Shown: piece after piece, positions 44,610 through 55,032 of the stretch
Position numbering within the stretch: position 1 is the first letter of the stretch
How the letters are laid out: each line of letters starts with the position of its first letter
Source: Nocardia vaccinii NBRC 15922
GTDB lineage: Bacteria; Actinomycetota; Actinomycetes; Mycobacteriales; Mycobacteriaceae
Assembly: GCF_001613305.1 (NCBI RefSeq)
Contig: NZ_BDCC01000005.1
Span: forward strand, 62,001 to 126,000
DNA length: 64,000 nucleotides
Direction of reading: 5' to 3'
Translations under genes and position numbers: made by a program
Notes under the pieces: generated by a model
Told to the model about the DNA's origin: nothing
What the model saw: only the letters and a program-made list of their open reading frames with translations
The model's database searches: none

Positions 44610-46181
44610 CTAGGCCGAATAATCCTTGCGCAGTTCGACTTTCACGACCTTGCCGCTGGCGTTGCGGGGCAGCTCCGGGACGATCACCAGATCCTTGGGG
44701 TGCTTGTAGCGGGCCAGATTCTCGTTGAGGAACGGGGTGAGTTCCTCGAGCGTGAGAGTGTCGTCCGGATTCAGCAGGGCGACAACGGCTACCGGGACCT
44801 CGCCCCACTTCTCGTGCGGGCGGCCGACGACGGCGGCCTCGTGAATCTTCGGATGCGCGAACAGGACGTTCTCCACCTCGGCGCAGTAGATGTTCTCGCC
44901 GCCGGAGATGATCATGTCCTTCTTGCGGTCCACCACGTAGACGAAGCCCTCTTCGTCCTGGCGAACCAGATCCCCCGAGTGGAACCAACCGCCCGCGAAC
45001 GCCTCCGCGGTGGCCTCGGGCTTGTTCCAGTAGCCCTGCATGAGAGTCGGTCCGCGATAGACGATCTCGCCGATCTCGCCCGGTGCGACATCGTTCATCT
45101 CGTCGTCGACGACGCGGGCCTGGATGGTGGGGATGGGCTTGCCGACCGAACCCAGTTTGCGGATCGCGTCGTCACCCTCGAGTACGCAGGTGATCGGCGA
45201 CATCTCGGTCTGGCCGAATACCGCGACGTTGCGCGCGTTCGGGAAGCAGTCGTCCATCGCGCGCAGCACGGTGTCCGAGGCGGGCGCGGCGCCCCAGCAC
45301 AGCATCCGCAGCGCCAGCTTGCGGGTCTTGACCGTCGGCTCCTCGCAGATCATCTGCCACTGCACGGGAACGCAGAACGCCGCGGTGGCCTGCTCCCGCT
45401 CGACCGCGTCCAGCCATTCGGTGGCGTTGAACGCGCCGAGGGGATGCAGCACGGTAGTGCCGCCCAGCATGAAATACGGTGTGAGACTGCCGAGTCCGGC
45501 GATGTGGAACAGCGGGGAGGTACAGAAGCCGATCGAACCTGCGTCCAATTCCATTGCGCGGATACAGGTCAGGGCCTGAGCGTTCATATTCTCGTAGGAC
45601 AGCACCGCACCCTTGGGGCTGCCGGTGGTGCCCGAGGTGTACATGATCAGCGCCGGGGTGTCCTCCGGGATATCCAGCGGCGCATGAGGTTCCCCCTGCT
45701 CGGCGAGCAACTCCTCGTAACCGAGCACACCCTCGTCACTCTGCCCGCCGATGACCACGCAGGTCTGCAGCGCGGGAGCCTGCCCCATCACGCCGGTCGC
45801 CAGCGGGGCCAGCATCGTGTCGGTGACGATGGCCTTGGCGCCCGAATCGGCCACGATGTAGGCGACCTCCGGCGGGGTCAGCCGGAAGTTCACCGGCACC
45901 GCGATCGCGCCGAGCGCGTTGATACCGAATACGGCCTCGATGTATTCGGTGTAGTTCAGCGCGAGCAGCAGCACCCGATCGCCGAAGCCGACCCCGCGGC
46001 GGGACAGCGCGTCGGCGAATCGCAACGACCGCTCGTGGAACTGCTTCCACGTGGTGTCGTGCCCGGAGAACCGGAACGCGACCTGATCGGGACGCATCAC
46101 CGCATGAGTGGCGACCTGATTGTTCCAGTGGTTGCGGCGCGATCGGATCGGCTCGGCGAGCGACTGGGCACCGGTGGTCAT
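44610..46181 (-). CDS. long-chain acyl-CoA ligase FadD-type
   Basis: The protein has 523 residues. The complete acyl-adenylate-forming fold is present: P-loop YTSGTTGSPKGAVLSYEN, WGAAPASDTVL, VFGQTEMSP, hinge region YVVDRKKDMIISGGENIY and catalytic lysine in NASGKVVKVEL. It activates a carboxylic acid with ATP and joins it to CoA. It resembles mycobacterial FadD5, but no mce genes are present here. AGGGAG seven bases before ATG 46181 sets the start. It diverges from a nitronate monooxygenase over an AT-rich gap. Confidence 0.87.
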   Translation of the reverse strand: MTTGAQSLAEPIRSRRNHWNNQVATHAVMRPDQVAFRFSGHDTTWKQFHERSLRFADALSRRGVGFGDRVLLLALNYTEYIEAVFGINALGAIAVPVNFRLTPPEVAYIVADSGAKAIVTDTMLAPLATGVMGQAPALQTCVVIGGQSDEGVLGYEELLAEQGEPHAPLDIPEDTPALIMYTSGTTGSPKGAVLSYENMNAQALTCIRAMELDAGSIGFCTSPLFHIAGLGSLTPYFMLGGTTVLHPLGAFNATEWLDAVEREQATAAFCVPVQWQMICEEPTVKTRKLALRMLCWGAAPASDTVLRAMDDCFPNARNVAVFGQTEMSPITCVLEGDDAIRKLGSVGKPIPTIQARVVDDEMNDVAPGEIGEIVYRGPTLMQGYWNKPEATAEAFAGGWFHSGDLVRQDEEGFVYVVDRKKDMIISGGENIYCAEVENVLFAHPKIHEAAVVGRPHEKWGEVPVAVVALLNPDDTLTLEELTPFLNENLARYKHPKDLVIVPELPRNASGKVVKVELRKDYSA

Positions 46182-47555
<1,374 letters not shown>

Positions 47556-47572
47556 GCCCGTCCGTGGTGCGA

Positions 47573-47599
47573 CCGGCCGAGGGGTAGGTCCCCGGCCGG
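47573..47599. terminator. probable terminator between convergent genes
   Basis: CCGGCC...GGCCGG arms (47573-47578 and 47594-47599) extend inwards through GGGG/CCCC with one bulge. It lies 18 bases after the nitronate monooxygenase stop and before the convergent metallo-hydrolase stop. Confidence 0.6.
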
Positions 47600-47633
47600 C
47601 CGCACTCACCTGCGGTGCGAATGTGCCCTTCTC

Positions 47634-48581
47634 TCAAGCACGTTCGGCGACCGCGTTGAAATCGTGGCTCGCGATGATCTCGATCCCCCGGGGCAGGGCG
47701 TGCAGGCGTTGCACGGTTTCGAACGCGCGATCTCGGTCGGCGTCGACGAGCTGTCCGGGCATCGGCGCTTTCTCCCGGATCAGATTGATCTGCAAGGTAT
47801 TCCACACCGCGTCACCGGCCAGCAGAACATGCGTGCCATCGTTCACGGCCAGCAGGACACCGATGCTTCCGGGCGTATGACCAGCGAGATCCAGTAGCAC
47901 CACCGAACCATCGCCGAACAGATCGTGACTCGCCGGGAAGGTCAACACCGGCGGCCCCTCGAGATGCAGCGGCCGCACCGCGCGATCGCGCAGCGGCCCC
48001 CGCACCACACCGTACGGTGCGGTCTCACCCGTCATCGCCCACTCGTATTCCACTGCGGGAACGCGCAATTCGACCGTTTCGGGAAGTTCCAGCAAACCGG
48101 ACACATGATCCCAGTGCAGATGTGTGGCAATGGTGAAGTCGATGTCCGAACCGGACAGGTTCTGCCCCGCCAGCGCATCCTCGAGACCGAGCACCGGCTT
48201 GCCCGGGGCGAAGAACATGCCCATCGGAAAGGGCAATCCGGGCACTACTCGCTTGTGCACGCCCGCGCACATCGCCGGATCGATCACGAAGCGGGCGCGG
48301 GGATGTTCGATCAGGAACGCGCCCATACCCATCGGCAACGTCCCGAGGCTGCGCACGCCCTCGGCGACCAGGGCGGTCGGCGCCGACATGCGTGCCTGCA
48401 ACAGCGCGGTGAAGCGAACCAGGTTGCGAGGGTGGGGGACTCGGGCGCATTCCAGTCCGGCCAGGAAGTCCGGATCGGGACGCCGGGGACGCAGCAGACG
48501 CCGCGGGGTCGCGACGAGGGCAGCGCAGCAGTGCGCGAGGGTGCCCAACGCACCGGCTCTGCCGTCGGAGAAATCGGTCAC
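47634..48581 (-). CDS. metallo-beta-lactamase-fold hydrolase
   Basis: The protein has 315 residues. Zinc ligands are visible: HLHWDH (di-zinc motif HxHxDH), GHTPGS, LLAGDAVW and the final ASHDF, as in quorum-quenching lactonases and MBL-type thioesterases. The AAAGGTGGTGAT ribosome-site-like sequence before GTG 48581 supports this start; a longer frame from 48647 exists. It diverges from the ACP-PKS-FAAL operon by 189 bases. Because that PKS has no thioesterase, this enzyme is a candidate for product release, but a lactonase role is equally possible. Confidence 0.82.
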   Translation of the reverse strand: MTDFSDGRAGALGTLAHCCAALVATPRRLLRPRRPDPDFLAGLECARVPHPRNLVRFTALLQARMSAPTALVAEGVRSLGTLPMGMGAFLIEHPRARFVIDPAMCAGVHKRVVPGLPFPMGMFFAPGKPVLGLEDALAGQNLSGSDIDFTIATHLHWDHVSGLLELPETVELRVPAVEYEWAMTGETAPYGVVRGPLRDRAVRPLHLEGPPVLTFPASHDLFGDGSVVLLDLAGHTPGSIGVLLAVNDGTHVLLAGDAVWNTLQINLIREKAPMPGQLVDADRDRAFETVQRLHALPRGIEIIASHDFNAVAERA

Positions 48582-48769
48582 ATCACCACCTTTGCCGAAC
48601 GTGCCCCATCCGGTGAAAACCGGCCCGGAGCTCGTGTGCTGATTCACAGCGACACCGTAGCGATCCGGATGCGCACTGCAAAGCCCTTCTCCGCGCGCCG
48701 AGTTCTCGGCATAATCGACCGAGGTACCTGACGGCCGGCGGCCACCGCCGAATGCGGGGAGGAGTAGCC

Positions 48770-49039
48770 GTGAGGCAGCGTTCTTCGGTCGAAGGCCGGT
48801 CCACCGGACGCCGGTCGGACTTTACCTCCGCGGCGGTGACGGCCATCGCGGAGCTGCTCGCTATCCCCGCTCAGGCCGTATCGGTCAGCACCCCGTTCAA
48901 CGATCTGGGCCTGTCGTCGGTGCAGCTGGCCAGGCTCACCGCCGTGCTGGAAGATGCACTGGGCGTCGAGATCTCGCTCACCGACCTATTCGATCATCCC
49001 GACATCGACCGGCTCGTCGAACATCTAGCGACCCGATGA
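48770..49039 (+). CDS. free-standing acyl carrier protein
   Basis: The protein has 89 residues. The carrier motif DLGLSSVQLARL has Ser50 as the predicted phosphopantetheine site, with the helix II and III pattern of a PKS-type ACP (VEISLTDLFDHPDIDRLVEHLA). GAGGAG five bases before GTG 48770 fixes the start. Its stop overlaps the PKS start (ATGA), so one ACP is made in step with each PKS chain. It probably carries the acyl starter delivered by the fatty acyl-AMP ligase of the same operon, or passes an intermediate to a free enzyme. Confidence 0.88.
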   Translation: MRQRSSVEGRSTGRRSDFTSAAVTAIAELLAIPAQAVSVSTPFNDLGLSSVQLARLTAVLEDALGVEISLTDLFDHPDIDRLVEHLATR

Positions 49040-52000
49040 CAGCCGGCTCCGGCGGCACCTCACCGCCCGCACCCGATCCGGGGCAGCGGGATTCGACGAC
49101 CATGACGGAATCCGACGCCGCCCCCGTCCCCCCGGTCGCGATCATCGGCATCGGCTGCCGCGTGCCCGGCGCGCGCGGCGTCGGCGAACTCTGGCGGCTG
49201 CTGCGCGAGGGCCGGGACGCGACCGGAGCGCCGCCGCGCGATCGTGCCGGGGCCCGGCGCGGCGGCTATCTGACCGGACTCGACGCGTTCGACAACGACT
49301 GGTTCTCGATCTCGGAACGTGAAGCGGCCCTGATGGATCCGCAACAGCGGCTCGGTCTGGAGGTCGCGGTCGAGGCCCTGGACGACGCCGGGGTCGGGTA
49401 CCGGGTGCGTGGGTCGCACACCGCGGTGCTGTTCGGCGCGTGCGGGTACGACCACGGCACGGTGGTGCTCGGCGGCGGCGGCCACGATGCGCCGTACGCG
49501 GTCACCGGATCCGCGTTGAGCATCATCGCGAACCGGCTGTCCTACGCGCTGGATCTGCGCGGACCGAGTCTGGTGCTGGACAGCGCCTGTTCGTCCTCAC
49601 TGGCCGCTGTTGACATGGCGATGCGGCTGCTCGCCGACCACACCGTCGAACTGGCGATCGTCGGCGGGGTGAATCTTCCACTGCTGCAACACACCTCGGA
49701 CTACCTGGACCAAGCCGGCTTCCTCGCGCCGGACGGGCGGTGCAAACCCTTCGACGCCGCCGCGAACGGCTACGCCCGCGGCGACGGGTGCACGGTGCTG
49801 ATCCTGCAGCGCACGGCCGACGCCCGGCGCGAGGGCAATCGCGTATATGCCGAGATCATCGGCGCCGCAATCGGTTCCGATGGCCGGTCGAACGGCCTGT
49901 ACGCGCCGAACGGACTCGCTCAGCAGCAGGTGATCCGCCGGGCGTGGGCACGCGCCGGCGCCGATCCCGCCGCGGCCGGATACGTCGAATGTCACGGCAC
50001 CGGGACGCCCCTGGGAGATGCGGTCGAGGTCGGCGCACTGGCCGCGGTGCTAGCCGAGAGCGAACGGACCCGTCGGGTCTGGATCGGGTCGGTGAAATCG
50101 AACCTGGGTCATCTCGAGGCCGCCGCCGGGGTCACCGGAGTTGCCAAGGCGGCGTTGAGTATCGCGCACGCCACGATCGTCCCGAATGTGCACTTCCACA
50201 CCGAGAATCCGCTGCTGAACCTGGCCGCTCGCGGACTGGCGGTGCCGACCGAGCCGGTCGGCTGGGCGGCGGAATCGGCCATGGGCCGCTATGCCGGTGT
50301 CAGCTCGTTCGGATTCGGCGGGACGAACGCGCATGTGGTGTTGCGTGGTGTGGATACCGTCGCGTCACAGCGGATAACCGATCCGCCGGTACTGCTGACG
50401 GTGACCGGGCGGGATGCGGACGATCTCCGGGAGCAGGCCGCACGGTCGGCCGAGGCGATCAGCCGGGGTACCAGCTCGCTCGGCGAATTCGCCGCTGCCG
50501 CAGCACGATCGATACCCGAGCGGCTGTGCGCGGCAGTCGTCGCCCGCGACCGCGCCGAGGCGGTCGCTCGGTTACTGGAACTGGCCGAGGCCGCCGACTT
50601 CGCCCGCGCCCACATGGCGGCGACCGAAACCACACCCACCGCCGCACGCGCGACGGCGACCGATGACACGTCGGCCACGTGGCAATGGATGACACCCAGC
50701 GGGACGAGACCCGCGGCAGCCGTTGGAAACACGTCCGGGACGGACTCCGAAACCGCGTCCGCACGAGTCACTACCGCGACACGCACGGCAGACGCGGAAC
50801 TGTCGTCCGGGGCGGTCGCCCGAGGCGCCCAGGAGGTTCCGGCGGCTGTCGCTGCTCTGGTCCGGGATGCTCTGGTCCGGGATGCTGTGGCGCACACAAC
50901 GTCCGGCGGCGACGTAGCGCTCACGGGAGCGTTGCACGGGCCGTCCGGGCTGCGGCGCGGGCGGATTCTGCTGGTGTTCTCGGGGCAGGGTGGACAGCAT
51001 CAGCGGATGGGGCGGGGGCTGGCGGCGCGGTATCCGGTGTTCGCGCGGGCACTCGCCGAGGCCACCGAGGCGGTGACCGCCGCCGGTGGGCCTCGGGTGT
51101 GGACGCCGCGGCACGGTTTCGCGCACAGCCTCGAGTCCACCGATACGGTGCAGCCCGCGCTGTTCGTCTTCCAGATCGCTCTGGCGGAACTGCTGGCGCA
51201 CTGGGGTATTCGGCCCGATGCGGTGGTCGGGCACAGCCTGGGCGAGATCGGGGCGGCGGTGGTCAGCGGCGCGCTGTCGCTCGGTGACGGCGCGCGGATC
51301 GCGGTGGCGCGCAGTGCGATTCTGGCGCATCTGGACGGGCGCGGCGCGATGGCGATGCTCGAGGCCACACCCGAGGAGGTCGGGCGGCTGGTGGAACCGG
51401 TCCGCGCCCACGTCGCGGTGGCCGCGGTCAACGGGCCCCGGTCGGTGGTGGTGTCCGGGACGCCGCGTTATGTGGAGACACTGATCCGGCGAGCTACCCG
51501 GCGCAGCGTCTACGCGCGACGAATCGCGGTGGACTTCGCCGCGCACAGTCCGCAGGTCCACGAGCCCGCGGCCGAACTGCTCGCGCGCCTCGACGGAATC
51601 CGTCCGTGCACACCGCGAATTCGGTTGTACTCCACTGCCCGGCCCGGCGCGGTGATCACCTCCGCCGCCCTGGACGCGAGGTACTGGGCCGAGAATGCCG
51701 AGCGCACAGTCGAATTCGGGGCCGCCCTGGAATCCGCCGCGGCCGACGGCTGCACCACGGCGATCGAGATCTCGCCGCATCCGATTCTCGCCCCGGCGAT
51801 CCGGGAGTTTCCGGACTTCCGCGAGGCCACCCACCCGGTGGCCGACCGGGAGGACGAAGCCGCCGCATTTCTCGACGGCATGGCGCGGCTGTACGTCGAG
51901 GGCCGAACGCCGGACCGGTCCGCGCAGGGCGCGTTCACCGGCCCGGCCCTCCGAAGGCGTTGGCGGCACGGCGCCTTTCCGCTGGTGACCGACGCCGAAC

Positions 52001-55000
52001 CCGAGCCCATCGCCGAGGAGCTGGGTGACCACGTCGTGCGGGGGGCGCCGATCGTCCCGGCGATGTACTGGGTGCGCCGGCTGCTGCGGATCGCGGGACA
52101 ACGCACTACGCGGCTGGCGGACTTCACCGTCCACGAACCCACCGATCCGGCCGCCCTGCCCGGTGTCACCGTCCACGCCGGAGCCGAACTGCTCGAGGTG
52201 ACCGACGCGGTCACACTGGCCACGGCCCGAATCACCGCCGAGCCGACGCCCGGGGAGATCGTCGGCTGGATGCGCGCGATCGATGCACACCGCATGGCCC
52301 AACCCGGTATGCGCCCCATCGACATTCGCGAGTTCTACGCCGTGCTGCGCGCCCGCGGACTCGACTACGGGCCCCGCTTCCGGCCCCTTCGCGGTATCGT
52401 CGCCGAATCCGGCAGTGCCATCGGACTTCTCGGTCACATACCGTTGGACACCGCGGCCCTCGACGGCTGCCTGCAACTCATCGCCGCCGCCGCGGGCCCG
52501 CACCTGCCCGCCCACGTGCTGCCCCTGCCCGCCCGCATCGATTCCGCCTGGCTCACCACATCGCCCGATGTCCTGCTCGCCCAGGCGCACGCCTTCCTGC
52601 GCAATGCCGACGCCGACGGCCTGCACTGCGACGTCCTGGCCACCGACCAGCACGGCGCCCCGGCGGCCGCCCTCCTGGGCGTCCACATCCACTACGCTCG
52701 CCTCCCCGGCCGGCCGGCGCCACCCGCCGTATCCCCGTACTCCGTCATCAGCGATCCCGTCGCAGGAACGGTCGCTCATTCCCACCCGGCCACAACCGCT
52801 TACGAATTGCCGCACGCCGGCCCAACTTCTCCCGGCGAATCCGAAGTGGCAGCCGACGAGGCGAATTCGGATGACCCCACCGGCGCGTCCGGCCGGGCGC
52901 GAACCGATATGCCCTGGCAACAGGATTATCGACGGCCCACCGGCACGGCCTTCCAAGGCCCTGCGGCACAACCGGATACATCGCAGAGCTGGTTTTCCGG
53001 TGACAGCGCTCTCGTCGGCCGGCACGGTGTCGGCGGTGCGATGGCGGCCGGTACCGGGCGGTACTTCGGCGAATACGCGGATACTGTCGGGGTGCGATCG
53101 GGGCGGGGCGGCGGTGCCCATGATCTTGCGCGGGGCCCGTCCGACGGGGAGCGCGAGGTGCTCGTGGCGCACGGACTCGGGCCGGTGTTGCGGCGGGAGA
53201 CGTGGGTTCGGGTCGGGGTGCCGGATAAGCCCGAGGCGAGCGGGGATTCGCGGATTCGGCGGGCCTTGGTGATCGGCGAGTCCCGGCTGGCGGTGGGCCT
53301 GACCCGGACGATGGATCGGTGGGTGCCCGCCGAGCGGGTTGCCCGCGATCCGATCGAGGCGATCCCGGTCGTATCCGCGACGCTCACCGGGCGCGAGCAA
53401 CCCACCGCGGTGGTCGTGGTGTGGCCGGCGGTATCCGCCCCCGGATCGGCGGTGGGGGAGATCGGTCGGGCTCTCGAACTGCTGCAACGAATTCAGGAGT
53501 GTGACGCCATGGCGTCACTGACCGTGGTGCTGCGCGATCGCCGGAGCGTGACCCAGCAGGGTATCGCCGGATTGGTGCGGTCGTTGCAGCTGGAATCGGG
53601 ACGGCCGGTACGGCTCGTGTGGGCCGGGACCGAGCGGGTCGAGCCGGGCCCGCTGACGGGCCTGACATTGTCGGCCGAGGGTCCGGACGAGGTGCGGATC
53701 GGGCCCGGCGGCGTGCAGGCCAGGCGCTTCGAGCCGGTCTCCGTCCTCGCGCGGCCGGTCGAAATCCAGCTTGTGGGAGCGTATGTCGTGACCGGTGGTC
53801 TCGGCGCCCTCGGCGCGGTGGCCGCGCGATGGCTGCTGGACCGCGGCGCCGGGGACGTGGTTGTGCTGACTCGCCATCCACGTCCGCTCCCGCCGCTGCT
53901 CGAGGGCCTCGAGGACCGGATCGTGGTGCTGCGCTGCGATGTCACCGATCCGCGCGATCTGGCCAACGCCCTGCACGACATCCGCGAGTGCGGCGCACCC
54001 ATCCGCGGCCTGGTGCATTCCGCGGGCTCCTTGCACGACGCCGAATTCGGGTCTGTCACAACAGATCTACTCGCCTCGATGTTCGAACCCAAACTGGCCG
54101 CTACCGCAGATCTGCTCGACCTGACCGCCGCCGACCCGATCGATTTCGCCCTGCTGTTCTCCTCCGCGACAGGCGCTCTGGGCGCACCCGGCCAGGCCGC
54201 CTACGCCGCGGCGAACGCCGCCCTGGACGCCCTCGCGGAATCGCGGGCGAACCGCAGGGTGCTCAGCATCGGCTGGGGCAGCTGGGAATCGGGTCTCGCC
54301 GCCGTCGCCGGCGGTGCCGAACATCTCCGCCGCGCGGGCATCACCCCCTTCACCACCGCACGGGGCACCGCGGTCCTGGACGCCCTCCGCGGCTACCCCG
54401 GCCCGCATGTCCTGGCCATGGACTACACACCGACCACGGACGATTCCCCCATAGCCCGCCGCCTGCGCACCGCCCTGCCGACGGCTTCCCAGCCAACCCG
54501 ATACCGCTCGGGGCCAGGGCTTCCCGGTCCCGCGAGCCGGTTCGATCCGAGCCATGCGCCGTACGACCGAACGGACCCGGACGACAACTCCGGCGAACCG
54601 GCCTACTTCGGCGCACCCGCAGCTCGGATACCGGGGAACACCGGCGCGCCCGGAAGCGATTACGAATATGCCTACGGGCCGACAAGTCCAGCGGGCGAGG
54701 ACGTTACCGAGGAAGGCTCGATCGGGTCGGCAGCGGATCAGCCCTCGGTACCGCCCGCGCAGGACGGGTCCGCTGCGAATGTGCCGGTAGCACAGGTGAT
54801 TCGAGCTGCGCTCGCCGCGACGCTGGGTATCACCGCGGAAAGTATCGGCCCGGAAGTGGAATTCACCGGGCTGGGACTGTCCTCCCTGCTGGCGATCGAA
54901 TTGCGCCGGACGCTCGAGGCACGGCTCGGGGTTCGCATCGCGACCGCCGAACTCTTCGAGCACCCCACGGTGGCGATGCTGGGGACGGCACTGGCCACGC

Positions 55001-55032
55001 GACTGTCCCACGCCGGTGGCGAGACCGGATGA
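49036..55032 (+). CDS. type I polyketide synthase, single module KS-AT-DH-KR-ACP
   Basis: The protein has 1998 residues. KS (34-430): triad C185, H320, H359. AT (640-930): S734 in GHSLGE and H837 in FAAH, which matches neither the HAFH (malonyl) nor YASH (methylmalonyl) signature cleanly. DH (990-1230): H999 in HVVRGAPIVP and D1143 in LDGCLQ. KR (1578-1760): GGLGALG, S1710, Y1723, and an LHD motif suggesting B-type stereochemistry. ACP (1915-1990): S1950. There is no ER, methyltransferase or thioesterase domain. Two long low-complexity linkers interrupt it (about 530-635 and 1230-1370). It should extend one acyl starter by C2/C3 and leave a double bond. Confidence 0.93.
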   Translation: MTAGSGGTSPPAPDPGQRDSTTMTESDAAPVPPVAIIGIGCRVPGARGVGELWRLLREGRDATGAPPRDRAGARRGGYLTGLDAFDNDWFSISEREAALMDPQQRLGLEVAVEALDDAGVGYRVRGSHTAVLFGACGYDHGTVVLGGGGHDAPYAVTGSALSIIANRLSYALDLRGPSLVLDSACSSSLAAVDMAMRLLADHTVELAIVGGVNLPLLQHTSDYLDQAGFLAPDGRCKPFDAAANGYARGDGCTVLILQRTADARREGNRVYAEIIGAAIGSDGRSNGLYAPNGLAQQQVIRRAWARAGADPAAAGYVECHGTGTPLGDAVEVGALAAVLAESERTRRVWIGSVKSNLGHLEAAAGVTGVAKAALSIAHATIVPNVHFHTENPLLNLAARGLAVPTEPVGWAAESAMGRYAGVSSFGFGGTNAHVVLRGVDTVASQRITDPPVLLTVTGRDADDLREQAARSAEAISRGTSSLGEFAAAAARSIPERLCAAVVARDRAEAVARLLELAEAADFARAHMAATETTPTAARATATDDTSATWQWMTPSGTRPAAAVGNTSGTDSETASARVTTATRTADAELSSGAVARGAQEVPAAVAALVRDALVRDAVAHTTSGGDVALTGALHGPSGLRRGRILLVFSGQGGQHQRMGRGLAARYPVFARALAEATEAVTAAGGPRVWTPRHGFAHSLESTDTVQPALFVFQIALAELLAHWGIRPDAVVGHSLGEIGAAVVSGALSLGDGARIAVARSAILAHLDGRGAMAMLEATPEEVGRLVEPVRAHVAVAAVNGPRSVVVSGTPRYVETLIRRATRRSVYARRIAVDFAAHSPQVHEPAAELLARLDGIRPCTPRIRLYSTARPGAVITSAALDARYWAENAERTVEFGAALESAAADGCTTAIEISPHPILAPAIREFPDFREATHPVADREDEAAAFLDGMARLYVEGRTPDRSAQGAFTGPALRRRWRHGAFPLVTDAEPEPIAEELGDHVVRGAPIVPAMYWVRRLLRIAGQRTTRLADFTVHEPTDPAALPGVTVHAGAELLEVTDAVTLATARITAEPTPGEIVGWMRAIDAHRMAQPGMRPIDIREFYAVLRARGLDYGPRFRPLRGIVAESGSAIGLLGHIPLDTAALDGCLQLIAAAAGPHLPAHVLPLPARIDSAWLTTSPDVLLAQAHAFLRNADADGLHCDVLATDQHGAPAAALLGVHIHYARLPGRPAPPAVSPYSVISDPVAGTVAHSHPATTAYELPHAGPTSPGESEVAADEANSDDPTGASGRARTDMPWQQDYRRPTGTAFQGPAAQPDTSQSWFSGDSALVGRHGVGGAMAAGTGRYFGEYADTVGVRSGRGGGAHDLARGPSDGEREVLVAHGLGPVLRRETWVRVGVPDKPEASGDSRIRRALVIGESRLAVGLTRTMDRWVPAERVARDPIEAIPVVSATLTGREQPTAVVVVWPAVSAPGSAVGEIGRALELLQRIQECDAMASLTVVLRDRRSVTQQGIAGLVRSLQLESGRPVRLVWAGTERVEPGPLTGLTLSAEGPDEVRIGPGGVQARRFEPVSVLARPVEIQLVGAYVVTGGLGALGAVAARWLLDRGAGDVVVLTRHPRPLPPLLEGLEDRIVVLRCDVTDPRDLANALHDIRECGAPIRGLVHSAGSLHDAEFGSVTTDLLASMFEPKLAATADLLDLTAADPIDFALLFSSATGALGAPGQAAYAAANAALDALAESRANRRVLSIGWGSWESGLAAVAGGAEHLRRAGITPFTTARGTAVLDALRGYPGPHVLAMDYTPTTDDSPIARRLRTALPTASQPTRYRSGPGLPGPASRFDPSHAPYDRTDPDDNSGEPAYFGAPAARIPGNTGAPGSDYEYAYGPTSPAGEDVTEEGSIGSAADQPSVPPAQDGSAANVPVAQVIRAALAATLGITAESIGPEVEFTGLGLSSLLAIELRRTLEARLGVRIATAELFEHPTVAMLGTALATRLSHAGGETG
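50854..50883 (+). repeat. 15-base tandem repeat within the PKS linker
   Basis: Two identical copies of GCTCTGGTCCGGGAT in direct succession encode ALVRD twice. It lies in the low-complexity linker ahead of the AT domain and keeps the frame. Confidence 0.8.

Noticed and set aside
50572..53487. 971-codon minus-strand frame
   Set aside because: Antisense of the PKS; stays open because of third-position GC bias.
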